Source of the DNA: Actinomycetes bacterium
Lineage (GTDB): Bacteria > Actinomycetota > Thermoleophilia > Solirubrobacterales > Solirubrobacteraceae
Assembly: GCA_023429855.1 (NCBI GenBank)
Contig: JAEZDB010000088.1
Coordinates: 1-14,475 of the forward strand
Direction: 5' to 3'
DNA: 14,475 bases
Positions 5,974-13,145 of this stretch are shown here, one piece after another; position 1 is the stretch's first letter; every line of letters begins with the position of its first letter. The notes under the pieces were generated by a model. That model was not told the origin of the DNA. It saw only the letters and a program-made list of their open reading frames with translations, and did not search any database. The position numbers were made by a program, and so were the translations under genes.

Positions 5974-8175
5974 ATGGCCCGCGCAGACCTTCCAGCGCTC
6001 GACGGCACCGGCACGTACGAAGGCGAGTTCGCGGTCGACCGCATCCTCGCCCGGCGTGAGGAGTGGTCGCTCGCACTCGTGCGCACCACCGGCGCCGACC
6101 CCAAGGGCGCGCGGCTCGCGGGGCAGCTCGGCGGCGTCGACGCCGGCGACCGCATCGGCGTGCGCGCCAAGTGGTCGGCCCACCCCAAATACGGCCCCAC
6201 GCTGCAGGCCGTCGCCGTCGAGCGCCTCGGCGTCGACGAGCGTGGCGCCGTCGAGGAGGTGCTGCGAGCGGTCCGCCACATCGGGCCGAGCAAAGCCGCG
6301 GAACTCACCGAGCGCTTCGGCGACAAGGCGATCACGAAGATCGACGCCGACCCCGAGGCCGCGTTCAAGCGCGTCTCAGGCCTCGGCGGGCTCCGCGCCC
6401 GCGAGGCGGCGCAGTCGTGGAAGCGACTCGCGCCCAACCGGGAACTGCACCTGCTGCTGGCCCGCCACCGGGTCGGCTACCTCGTCGCCAAACTCGCCAA
6501 GGAGCTGGGCCGCGACGCCGTCGCCAAGGTCACCGCCGATCCGTATTCGCTGACGAGCCTCCACGGCGTGGGCGTGCGCACCGCCGACGCGATCGCCCGC
6601 GCGGCCGGGGTCGAACCAGGTGGCCCACAGCGTGCGACCGCCGTGCTCAGCGAAGTGCTGCGGGAGGCGTCCGCGCGGCAGGGGCACGTCGCGCTCCCGG
6701 TCGAGCAGGCCCGCGCAGCGGCCATCGACCTCGGCCTCGACCCGCCCGTCGAGCTCCCAGCTGATCTGGCCGAGCTAGCCGACGGCAAGACGCTGGTCCT
6801 CGAAGACGGCCTCCTTGCGCGCGCCGCGCTGTGGAACCTGGAGAAGAGCGTCGCGAGCGGGCTGCGCCGGATCGCGGGCGCCACGCCGGCCCGCGAACTG
6901 GCCAAGCTCAAGGTCGCCGACCCGCTCGAGGTCGACGGCAAAGTCCTCGACGACGAGCAGCGCGCCGCCGTCGTCGCCGCGCTGCAGCACCCGCTATCAG
7001 TCGCGACCGGCCTGCCCGGTACCGGTAAGACGGTCCTCATCGAGGCCCTCGCCGAGCTCGGCGGCAAGGCACTGCGCCCCGAGCAGGTCGCGCTCGCCGC
7101 GCCGACGGGCCGGGCGGCTCGCCGCGTCGAAGAGGCCACCGGTCACGAAGCGAAGACGATCCACCGCATGCTCGGCTGGGTGCCGGGCCAAGAAGCCGAG
7201 CGCAACGAGGAAGAGCCGATCGAAGCCGGTCTGATCGTGGTCGACGAGGCCTCGATGCTCAGCCTCGACGTGCTCGACGTGCTGCTCAAAGCCGTCCCGA
7301 CGGGGGCGCACCTCGTGTTCGTCGGCGACGTCGACCAGCTCGAACCGGTGGGCGCTGGCAAGCCCCTCGAAGACCTGATCGAGAGCGGCCTGTGCCCGGT
7401 GGCGCGCCTGCGCACGATCAAGCGCCAATCGCAGCGCTCGATGATCGTCCACGCGGCCCACGCCATCAACCGCGGCGAGCTGCCCGAGTTCAAGCTCGAC
7501 GCGCTGCGGGCGCAGATCGCCGAGCGCACCGGCGCCGAACCGCCCGAGCTCGATCGCGACGTGTTCTGGATCGAGCGCGACGGGCCGGAGGCCATCGCCG
7601 ACGAGATCGTCGCCCTCGTCACCAAGCGGCTGCCGGGCTACGCCGACGTCGACCCGATCGCCGGCCAACAGGTCCTCGCGCCCGTCTACCGCGGACCAGC
7701 GGGCGTGATCGAGCTGGGTCGTCGTATCCGCGACACGCTCTTGGCCGGCGCCGAACCGCTCGGCAAGACGGGCTTCGTCGCGGGGGAGAAGCTGATCGCG
7801 ACCGCCAACGACTACGACGCCGGGATCGTCAACGGCCAGGTGCTGCGGGCGCGTCGCGTGCTCGGGAAGGGCGCACTCCTCGTCGAAGCCGAAGACGGCG
7901 ACGAGATCGAAGTGCCTCGCAGCTCGCTCGGCACGCTCGAGTCGGCCTTTGCGATGACCGTCCACAAGGCGCAGGGCACCGAGGTGCCCGTGCTCGTGAT
8001 CCCGGTCGCCAGCGCGCACCGGTTCCTGCTCGATCGCAAGCTGCTCTACACGGCCGTCACGCGGGCCCGTCAGCTCTGCGTGCTCGTCGGCGAGACGAAC
8101 GCGCTGCGCACCGCCGCAGCCGGCACAGGCCGTGAGCCGCGCATCACGCGGCTGAAGTCACTGCTGGCCAGTTAG
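5974..8175 (+). CDS. recD2: RecD2-like SF1B DNA helicase
   Basis: 733 aa from the ATG at 5974, the usual size of RecD2 (about 700-750 aa). The longer open frame upstream is discarded because it runs through hairpin-rich DNA of different composition. RecD2 is a 5'-3' SF1B helicase acting in DNA repair without RecBC. An N-terminal OB-like region (to about 85) is followed by helix-hairpin-helix stretches (VRHIGPSKAAELTERFG near 105; LHGVGVRTADAIARAAGV near 195). Helicase motifs follow: Walker A GLPGTGKT (346-353), Walker B VDEASML (Asp424, Glu425), motif III GDVDQLEPVG (451-460), then MTVHKAQG (661-668) and LLYTAVTRA (690-698). All key residues are present, so the enzyme should be active. It stands alone: no recB, recC or addAB is nearby. 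It is convergent with the beta-propeller gene across a strong hairpin. Confidence 0.93.
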   Translation: MARADLPALDGTGTYEGEFAVDRILARREEWSLALVRTTGADPKGARLAGQLGGVDAGDRIGVRAKWSAHPKYGPTLQAVAVERLGVDERGAVEEVLRAVRHIGPSKAAELTERFGDKAITKIDADPEAAFKRVSGLGGLRAREAAQSWKRLAPNRELHLLLARHRVGYLVAKLAKELGRDAVAKVTADPYSLTSLHGVGVRTADAIARAAGVEPGGPQRATAVLSEVLREASARQGHVALPVEQARAAAIDLGLDPPVELPADLAELADGKTLVLEDGLLARAALWNLEKSVASGLRRIAGATPARELAKLKVADPLEVDGKVLDDEQRAAVVAALQHPLSVATGLPGTGKTVLIEALAELGGKALRPEQVALAAPTGRAARRVEEATGHEAKTIHRMLGWVPGQEAERNEEEPIEAGLIVVDEASMLSLDVLDVLLKAVPTGAHLVFVGDVDQLEPVGAGKPLEDLIESGLCPVARLRTIKRQSQRSMIVHAAHAINRGELPEFKLDALRAQIAERTGAEPPELDRDVFWIERDGPEAIADEIVALVTKRLPGYADVDPIAGQQVLAPVYRGPAGVIELGRRIRDTLLAGAEPLGKTGFVAGEKLIATANDYDAGIVNGQVLRARRVLGKGALLVEAEDGDEIEVPRSSLGTLESAFAMTVHKAQGTEVPVLVIPVASAHRFLLDRKLLYTAVTRARQLCVLVGETNALRTAAAGTGREPRITRLKSLLAS

Positions 8176-8192
8176 CGCCAGACGCGAGACGC

Positions 8193-8221
8193 GGCGGCGC
8201 CGGAGCGCGTCCGACGCCGCC
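8193..8221. terminator. Bidirectional terminator hairpin between recD2 and the convergent gene
   Basis: GGCGGCG (8193-8199) and CGGA (8201-8204) pair with TCCG (8210-8213) and CGCCGCC (8215-8221), giving 11 bp with one C-A mismatch and a GCGCG loop. It lies midway between two convergent stops (8175 and 8231), so it can serve both strands. It has no T-tract on either side. Confidence 0.6.
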
Positions 8222-8230
8222 TCTCACGCA

Positions 8231-9295
8231 CTACTTCCCGAGCGGGACGCGCACCACGTCGTAGTCGGTCGTCGGCGACGGCGGCGTGCCGAACCGCGCG
8301 TTCACGGCGTAGAGGCCGAAGCGCGAAAGCGCGAGCGTGGTCGGAACGCGGAACGCCGGGTTCGTGATGGTCTGTTTGACCTCGCCCTGCGCGAAGTTCC
8401 GGTCGAGCTTGACCACCGCGATCTGATTCAGGCGGTTCTGCACCACGAACAGCCAGCGGCCCTTCAGCAGCAGGCCGTCGCCGTTGGTGAGCGGCCCGCC
8501 CGCGATCGGGACCTCGACCGATGCCCCCGACCGGCCGTCGACCGTGAACAGCTTGCCCGTGCGGCTCTGCACCACCAGCAGCCGCTTGCCGTGCGGGAGC
8601 GCGACGATGCCGTTGGCCTCGTTCGTGGCCGGGTCGTCGTCGTACTGGAAGGCGCCCGTGATGGGGACCGTCGTCGCTGTCGGCGGCACGCTGGACCGGC
8701 AGCGCCCGTGGGCCTTGCCGCGATGGCCATCTCCGCCGCCAAGGCGCTTGCCGCGCTTGCCGTCGTCGTGCCCGCGCGACTTGCCACCCAGCTCGACCCG
8801 GTACAGCTGCGGCTGGCGCGAATCGGTGAAGTACGCGTCGCACTTCGCGATCGCAACATCGTTGATGAAGCTGTTGCCCGTCGTGAGTGGAACCTCGGCG
8901 ACGTCGGCGCCCGTTCGCGCGTTGTAGATGAATGCGCGGCCGGTCGTGCCGCCGGCGACGACGATCTTGCCGCCGCTGACCTTGAGCCCGATCGCGGCAC
9001 GGCCCGCGCGCCCCGGCACCAGGATGGCGCCCACGCCCGTGCGAAGGTCCGCGCGGTACACGGCGCCCGTCGGAATCGAGCCGACGTAGAGCTGCTTGCC
9101 GTCGGAGGCGATGCCCTCCGGCTGGTACGCGTTCGGCAGGGCGATCGTGCCGGGCAGTGCAGGCGCGGTCCGGGTTGGGGCGTCGTCACGGCCACGAGGG
9201 CGTTCGCCGTGGGCGAAGACGGCAGCCGGGGCGGTAACGGCAACGGCCGCCGTAGCGGCGGCAATAGCGAGGGACGGGCGGTGTGGGATACGCAC
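8231..9295 (-). CDS. Secreted beta-propeller (NHL/SMP-30-like) protein
   Basis: 354 aa from a GTG at 9295. This start is set by GGAGGAG 7 nt upstream (9303-9309) and by a signal peptide beginning there (MRIPHRPSLA, Ala/Val-rich core, cut near VFAHG); the longer open frame upstream is not credible. The mature protein shows repeated blade-like beta stretches such as GIASDGKQLYVGS, GLKVSGGKIVVAG, KLFTVDGRSG and LLLKGRWLFVVQN, typical of six-bladed NHL/SMP-30-type propellers. Proteins of this type are often annotated loosely; I see no complete catalytic metal site and would not assign an enzyme activity. Residues about 170-202 form an odd Gly/Lys/Arg/His-rich insert between blades. Two Cys (152 and 199) could form a disulfide. 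The protein probably acts outside the membrane. Confidence 0.8.
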   Translation of the reverse strand: MRIPHRPSLAIAAATAAVAVTAPAAVFAHGERPRGRDDAPTRTAPALPGTIALPNAYQPEGIASDGKQLYVGSIPTGAVYRADLRTGVGAILVPGRAGRAAIGLKVSGGKIVVAGGTTGRAFIYNARTGADVAEVPLTTGNSFINDVAIAKCDAYFTDSRQPQLYRVELGGKSRGHDDGKRGKRLGGGDGHRGKAHGRCRSSVPPTATTVPITGAFQYDDDPATNEANGIVALPHGKRLLVVQSRTGKLFTVDGRSGASVEVPIAGGPLTNGDGLLLKGRWLFVVQNRLNQIAVVKLDRNFAQGEVKQTITNPAFRVPTTLALSRFGLYAVNARFGTPPSPTTDYDVVRVPLGK

Positions 9296-9347
9296 GTGGA
9301 AGCTCCTCCAGGGCGCCGGTGCCTCCAGCGGCAGCCGACGTCGAACG

Positions 9348-9353
9348 ACGCTA
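9348..9353 (-). promoter_or_regulatory. Candidate -10 box TAGCGT for the beta-propeller gene
   Basis: On the minus strand GGTAGCGT (9355-9348) repeats the octamer seen upstream of the 103-aa gene. Here it lies 52 nt before the GTG and is followed by a short leader with a good Shine-Dalgarno. No -35 match is seen. Confidence 0.4.
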
Positions 9354-9562
9354 CCCACGGAAGGGGGGACGCCGCGTGGGCGCGCGCGGGCAGGGGGCCG
9401 GACCGCCGCGAGTCCCACTTCGCGACGGCCCAGCGCAACCCTGTTCCAGACCGGCCCCAGGGCGCCGGTCCGCAAGGCGTGACACCCGGGGGGAGTCTTG
9501 CTCCGGAGTGCCGCGTTCCCGCGTATGACTACGTTCTACGCTGCGGGTGCGGGCTTCCCTAT

Positions 9563-9643
9563 GTCCGTGTGGCCAAGCTCGGTTAGACGAGCGTGGACTT
9601 GTCCCCCGACGGGACGCCGCGTCCGCGGGGAGGCGGAGCCGCC
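9563..9643. terminator. Hairpin cluster downstream of citA
   Basis: The 354-nt gap 9296-9649 has no credible gene. Next to the citA stop are GGCGG-ag-CCGCC (9632-9643), GGACG-ccg-CGTCC (9612-9624), GTCCC-ccgac-GGGAC (9601-9615, alternative to the previous) and GCTCG-gttaga-CGAGC (9577-9592), the last bracketed by GTCC/GGAC (9563-9566, 9595-9598). They probably terminate citA transcription on the minus strand. The rest of the gap holds the leader and promoter of the beta-propeller gene plus C-runs on the minus strand. Confidence 0.45.
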
Positions 9644-9649
9644 GCGGCG

Positions 9650-10759
9650 CTACGACAGTCCGAGCTCGGCGGCGCCGGCCACCTCGGAGACAGGCCGCGG
9701 CCCGGGGCCGACGTACTTGGAGCTCGGGCGGATCAGTCGTCCCTCGCGCTTCTGCTCGAGGATGTGCGCGGACCAGCCCGCCACGCGCGCGCACGTGAAC
9801 AGCGGCGTGAAGAGGTCGGCCGGGACCTGGGCGAAGTCGAGGACGACCGCCGACCAGAACTCGACGTTCGTGGCCAGGACGCGATCGGGCTTGCGCTCCC
9901 GCAGTTCGGCCAGCGCGGCCTGCTCGAGCGCCTCGGCGACTTCGACGCGCGGGGCCAGCAGCTCCTTGGCGGTGCGGCGCAGCACGCGGGCACGCGGGTC
10001 CTCAGCGCGGTAGACGCGGTGGCCGAAGCCCATCAGGCGCTCACCCTGGTCGAGCGCCTCCTTGACCCAGGCGCGCGCGTCGCCGTGCTGCTCGACGTCG
10101 TCGAGCATCTTGAGCACGCGAGACGGAGCGCCGCCGTGGAGCGGACCGCTCAGCGCGCCAACGGCTCCTGAGAGGGCCGCAGCGACGTCGGCGCCCGTCG
10201 AGGTAATCACGCGCGCCGTGAACGTCGACGCGTTCATGCCGTGCTCGGCCGCGGAGATCCAGTAGGCGTCGATCGCCTTGGCGTGGTCGGGGTTGAGCTC
10301 GCCACGCCAGCGGATCAGGAAACGCTCGGCGATCGTGCGGCCGTTGTCGACCTCGACCTGCGGGATCGGCGGCTGGCCGCCGCCGCGGGCCGACTGGGCG
10401 ACGAAGCTCAGCGCCATCACCGAGGCACGCGCGAGCTGCGAGCGGGCCTCGTCGTCGGAGATGTCGATGACCGGCTTGAAACCCCACTCGGGCGCGAGCA
10501 TCGCGAGGGCCGACTGCACGTCGACGCGGGGATCGCCCGAGCGGACGACGAGCGGGTGCGGCTCGGCAGGTGCGAGGCCTGGCGCGAACGTCTCGTCGAC
10601 GAGCAGACCCCAGACGTGCTCGTACGGCACATTGCCGACGAGATCCTCGATGTCGACCCCGCGGTAGCGCAGGTTGCCGCCGTCGCGGTCCGGCTCGGCG
10701 ATGGTGCTCGCGAAGGCGACCACGCCTTCGAGGCCGGACTTGATCTCGCTGTCGGTCAT
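9650..10759 (-). CDS. citA: Citrate synthase, CitA-like (citrate synthase 2)
   Basis: 369 aa, ATG start. It condenses acetyl-CoA and oxaloacetate to citrate at the entry to the TCA cycle. Family motifs are all in order: EGVVAFASTIAEPD near the N-terminus, EHGMNASTFTARV (172-184), GPLHGGA (His208), LMGFGHRVYRAEDPRA (His247) and a C-terminal HILEQKR...RPSSKYVGPGPR. From memory the N- and C-terminal signatures resemble the short actinobacterial CitA enzymes rather than the longer GltA type. The position of the third catalytic residue reads NVEFWS, so Glu300 replaces the usual Asp of NVDFYS. I believe this is shared within the CitA group, but could not check. No strong Shine-Dalgarno is visible. 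The gene is divergent from the amidase gene. Confidence 0.92.
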   Translation of the reverse strand: MTDSEIKSGLEGVVAFASTIAEPDRDGGNLRYRGVDIEDLVGNVPYEHVWGLLVDETFAPGLAPAEPHPLVVRSGDPRVDVQSALAMLAPEWGFKPVIDISDDEARSQLARASVMALSFVAQSARGGGQPPIPQVEVDNGRTIAERFLIRWRGELNPDHAKAIDAYWISAAEHGMNASTFTARVITSTGADVAAALSGAVGALSGPLHGGAPSRVLKMLDDVEQHGDARAWVKEALDQGERLMGFGHRVYRAEDPRARVLRRTAKELLAPRVEVAEALEQAALAELRERKPDRVLATNVEFWSAVVLDFAQVPADLFTPLFTCARVAGWSAHILEQKREGRLIRPSSKYVGPGPRPVSEVAGAAELGLS

Positions 10760-10804
10760 CGTCGCTGCAGTCGCTTCCGGTGGGGGCGTAAAAGGAGACG
10801 CCGA

Positions 10805-10821
10805 GGCGCGTGTTGCGCGCC
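10805..10821. promoter_or_regulatory. Perfect GC hairpin/operator-like dyad between citA and the amidase gene
   Basis: GGCGCG-tgttg-CGCGCC is a perfect 6-bp inverted repeat in the 106-nt divergent region. It lies 8 bp upstream of the amidase -35 box and 46 bp upstream of the citA start, a fitting position for a shared regulator. Confidence 0.4.
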
Positions 10822-10828
10822 GGTCGGC

Positions 10829-10857
10829 TTGGCCTGGAGACTACCGCCCGATAGCGT
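10829..10857 (+). promoter_or_regulatory. Promoter TTGGCC-N17-TAGCGT for the amidase gene
   Basis: TTGGCC (10829-10834) and TAGCGT (10852-10857) are separated by 17 nt. The -10 ends 8 nt before the ATG at 10866, which has no Shine-Dalgarno, so the mRNA is probably leaderless. Hexamer and spacing to the start codon equal those of the 103-aa gene. Confidence 0.55.
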
Positions 10858-10865
10858 CGCCCCCG

Positions 10866-12335
10866 ATGGCAAGCGATCTGCACGACCTGCTCCAGCGACC
10901 CGCCGGCGAGCTTGCCGCCCTGGTGCGAAGCGGCGAGGTGAGCGCGACCGAGCTGGCTGCCGCCTCGCTGGAGAAGGTCGCCGAGGTCGACCCGCAGATC
11001 GCCGCCTTTACCGACGTCGACGAGGCCGGGGCGCTCGCCGCCGCCGGGCAGATCGCCGCCGGCGACGAACGGCCGCTGGCAGGCGTCCCGATCGCGATCA
11101 AGAACAACCGTGCCGTGAACGGGCTGCCGGTCCGCAGTGGCGCGCGGATTACCGACGCGCTCGTCGCCAGCTACGACCACGCGACCACGGCGCGCCTGCG
11201 GGCGGCTGGTGCCGTGATCGTCGGCACGACCGCCCTGCCCGAGTGGGGGCTGCTGCCAACGACCGAACCTGTGCACCGGCCGCCGACGCGCAACCCGTGG
11301 GACCTGGGCCGCACGGCAGGAGGCTCCTCGGGCGGCGCCGCGGCAGCGGTCGCTGCGGGCGCGATCCCGATCGCGCACGGCAACGACGGCGGAGGTTCCC
11401 TCCGCATCCCCGCGGCCTGCACCGGGCTTGTCGGCCTGAAACCGCAGCGCGGCCGTGTGCCGCTTGGACCGGAGACCGGCGAGAACTTCCTCGTCGTCGA
11501 CGGCGGACTCGCCCGCACCACCGCCGATGCGGCCCTCATCCTCGACGTGCTCGCGGGCCCAGAATTCGGCGACGCCTCCTGGGCGCCGCCGCACCACGAG
11601 ACCTATACGCAAGCCATCGGCCGCGACCTCGGCAAGCTCCGCATCGGCGTCCTCCGCGACCCCCAGCTCGAGGGCGTCACCGTCGAGCCGGCCGCCCTCA
11701 CCGCCCTCGACGAGACCGTCGCGCTGCTCGCCTCGCTCGGCCACGAGATCGTCGCGCCCGACGTCCTGCTCCCGATCCCCGCACAGGTGCTCTTCGACCT
11801 CTTCGTCGACCTCTTCACCGACATGGCGTCGATCCAGATGCGCGTGCTCGGCGCCGCCGGCAAGGGCGCCGCGGGGGGCCAAGGCCCCGTCGAAGAAGCC
11901 GACCTCGATCCGCTCGGCTGGGCGGTCGCGCAGCGCGCCGCCGGCCGTAACGCCACTGACGCCTGGCAGACGAAGTTCACGGCCGAAGGTCTCTCGCGCC
12001 TCCTGCTCGGCACCTTCGCCCCCTACGACGTGGTGCTGACCCCGGCCCTCGCCAGCCACCCCGCCCCGATCGGCACGATCCACGCCGGGCTCGACGACCC
12101 CCTCAGCGCGTTCGAACGCGCCGCGTCGTTCATCCCGTTCTCGCCCGTCGCCAACCTCTGCGGCAACCCCGCCATCAGCCTGCCGACCCACCAGATCGAC
12201 GGGCTTCCCGTCGCCGTACAGGCGATCGGCCGCCCCTGCGACGAGCACCTGCTCCTCCAGCTCGCGGCGCAGCTCGAAGCGCAACTCCGCTGGGACGACC
12301 GCCGGTCACCGCTTGCCACGGGGGTCGCCCGGTAG
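10866..12335 (+). CDS. Amidase-signature family hydrolase
   Basis: 489 aa from the ATG at 10866; the upstream extension of the frame overlaps citA and its promoter and is rejected. Amidase-signature enzymes hydrolyse C-N bonds of amides with a Ser-cisSer-Lys triad. All three residues are present: Lys79 in PIAIKNN, cis-Ser154 in AGGSSGG and nucleophile Ser178 in GNDGGGSLRIPAA; the 24-residue gap between the two Ser equals that of FAAH. The nucleophile motif has DGGGS where GatA and many amidases have DTGGS, a form I associate with 6-aminohexanoate-cyclic-dimer-hydrolase-like amidases. This is unlikely to be GatA: there is no gatC or gatB nearby and the motif differs. The natural substrate is unknown. 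No signal peptide, so cytoplasmic. Confidence 0.9.
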   Translation: MASDLHDLLQRPAGELAALVRSGEVSATELAAASLEKVAEVDPQIAAFTDVDEAGALAAAGQIAAGDERPLAGVPIAIKNNRAVNGLPVRSGARITDALVASYDHATTARLRAAGAVIVGTTALPEWGLLPTTEPVHRPPTRNPWDLGRTAGGSSGGAAAAVAAGAIPIAHGNDGGGSLRIPAACTGLVGLKPQRGRVPLGPETGENFLVVDGGLARTTADAALILDVLAGPEFGDASWAPPHHETYTQAIGRDLGKLRIGVLRDPQLEGVTVEPAALTALDETVALLASLGHEIVAPDVLLPIPAQVLFDLFVDLFTDMASIQMRVLGAAGKGAAGGQGPVEEADLDPLGWAVAQRAAGRNATDAWQTKFTAEGLSRLLLGTFAPYDVVLTPALASHPAPIGTIHAGLDDPLSAFERAASFIPFSPVANLCGNPAISLPTHQIDGLPVAVQAIGRPCDEHLLLQLAAQLEAQLRWDDRRSPLATGVAR

Positions 12336-12338
12336 ACT
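12333..12338 (+). promoter_or_regulatory. fdxA: Candidate fdxA -10 box overlapping the amidase stop codon
   Basis: GGTAGACT at 12331-12338 contains TAGACT, a good TAnnnT -10; its TAG is the stop codon of the amidase gene. The leader of about 60 nt is pyrimidine-rich and carries the Shine-Dalgarno AGGAGA at 12392-12397. A TTGCC (12313-12317) lies upstream but too close for a standard 17-nt spacer. Confidence 0.45.
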
Positions 12339-12405
12339 CCGGCGCCTCGGGCAACCCGCCAGTCGCCCAGCCTTCTTCCCTCTTCCCAGCCAGGAGACGA
12401 CCGCC

Positions 12406-12666
12406 ATGGCGTACGTGATCACCGAGCCGTGCATCGGCACCAAGGACGCGTCCTGCACCGAGGTCTGCCCCGTCGACTGCATCCACCCGACGCCCGACGA
12501 GCCGGACTTCGACACCGTCAAGCAGCTCTTCATCGACCCCGAAGAGTGCATTGACTGCGACGCCTGCGTTGAGGCGTGCCCGGTTGACGCCTGCTTTGCT
12601 GAAGATCAGGTGCCTGAGGACCAAGAGCAGTTCATTGCTCTGAACGCTGCCTACTACGGGCAGTAG
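12406..12666 (+). CDS. fdxA: 7Fe ferredoxin (3Fe-4S and 4Fe-4S)
   Basis: 86 aa, ATG with AGGAGA 8 nt upstream. It is a small, acidic, soluble electron carrier. By analogy with Azotobacter FdI and mycobacterial FdxA, Cys9, Cys17 and Cys58 would hold the [3Fe-4S] cluster and Cys21, Cys48, Cys51 and Cys54 the [4Fe-4S] cluster. The motif CIGTKDASC lacks the middle Cys (Thr12 stands there), which fits a 3Fe rather than 4Fe first cluster. Cys25 and Cys63 are additional. Typical sequence is seen in CTEVCPVDCI and ECIDCDACVEACPVDA. The length is somewhat below that of forms with a long C-terminal tail. It has its own candidate promoter in the end of the amidase gene. The second half uses more T-ending codons (GTT, GCT, ATT) than the first. 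Redox partners are not encoded nearby. Confidence 0.95.
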   Translation: MAYVITEPCIGTKDASCTEVCPVDCIHPTPDEPDFDTVKQLFIDPEECIDCDACVEACPVDACFAEDQVPEDQEQFIALNAAYYGQ

Positions 12667-12678
12667 CTGGGGCGTGAC

Positions 12679-12772
12679 GGCCGGGGCGCTGGTGCTCCTC
12701 CGGCTCATTCCTCCCTTCGCCTAGCGGCTCAGGGCATCAAACTTCGCCTGCGGACCACCAGCGCCCCCGGCC
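12679..12772. repeat. Long inverted repeat downstream of fdxA
   Basis: GGCCGGGGCGCTGGTG (12679-12694) and CACCAGCGCCCCCGGCC (12756-12772) are complementary over 16 bp, with one bulged C in the right arm. They enclose 61 nt. The left arm begins 13 nt after the fdxA stop, so the structure may end or stabilise the fdxA transcript. Such a wide loop is unusual for a simple terminator and could mark a small mobile or REP-like element. Confidence 0.6.
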
Positions 12773-12929
12773 TCGTGGCCTTGCGGGGCCCGTCGTAGGT
12801 AGCGGCTTCGCGCTGGATTGCGCTTGGCCCTTGCGGGCCGTCATCTCTGCGTCGCCGGCGTCGCCGGGAGCGTCTCTCCGCAGTGACGCATCTTGGGGTC
12901 TGACGGTTCTCCTGGGGGTCGACGCCCTT
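12773..12929. other. Non-coding, hairpin-rich stretch
   Basis: I see no credible gene here; long open frames on the minus strand are GC artefacts that also run through the neighbouring repeats. Visible structure: GGCCC-ttgc-GGGCC (near 12826-12839), a back-to-back GCGTCGCCGG pair (near 12849-12868) and TGCGTC/GACGCA arms (near 12848-12891) closing an inner GGAG/CTCC hairpin. Confidence 0.4.
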
Positions 12930-13053
12930 GGTGGGGCGGTCGGCTGGCGACATCGAAAACCGCACGTGAGGCGACCGGCACCTGGGCGCTCGGTGGGGCG
13001 GTCGGCTCGCGACATCGAAAACCGCACGTGAGGCGACCGGCACCCGGGGGCTG
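12930..13053. repeat. Tandem duplication of a 62-bp unit with an internal dyad
   Basis: Two adjacent copies (12930-12991 and 12992-13053) are identical at 58 of 62 positions, with one difference in the first 53. Each copy contains GGTG-ggg-CGGTCG and, 29 nt later, CGACCG-g-CACC, which pair into a 10-bp stem with an internal loop (arms 12930-12942/12972-12982 and 12992-13004/13034-13044). Neither stem carries a substitution; the differences lie in the loop and at the 3' end. Each loop contains a CACGTG palindrome. The pair ends 162 nt before the start of the TasA-like gene. Confidence 0.8.
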
Positions 13054-13145
13054 AGGGCCGGAACCACCTGAAACTGGGCAGGTATGTCCATTGGGGGGAC
13101 ACGCTGGGCTGACCGAGTGGCCAGACCAGACTCAAGAAGGTTGGA

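Noticed and set aside
5367..6437. 356-aa minus-strand open frame opposite the acidic gene and recD2
   Set aside because: Its composition (Arg, Ser, Ala, Pro) is that of a shadow frame; recD2 and the 63-aa gene have much better support.
9361..9494. Two CCCCCC runs on the minus strand, considered as a 6C RNA
   Set aside because: They are about 125 nt apart and do not sit in the loops of two adjacent hairpins as the 6C motif requires.
9563..9635. tRNA-like stretch (GTCCGTGTGGCCAAG followed by a TTAGACG D-arm-like segment)
   Set aside because: There is no T-arm GGTTCGA-type sequence, no matching acceptor stem of 7 bp and no anticodon arm in the right place; the hairpins fit a terminator cluster better.
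10041..12284. 747-aa minus-strand open frame across citA and the amidase gene
   Set aside because: It overlaps two genes with complete family motifs and shows no domain itself.
12930..13053. CRISPR array
   Set aside because: Only two directly adjacent copies without unique spacers and no cas genes; this is a tandem duplication.
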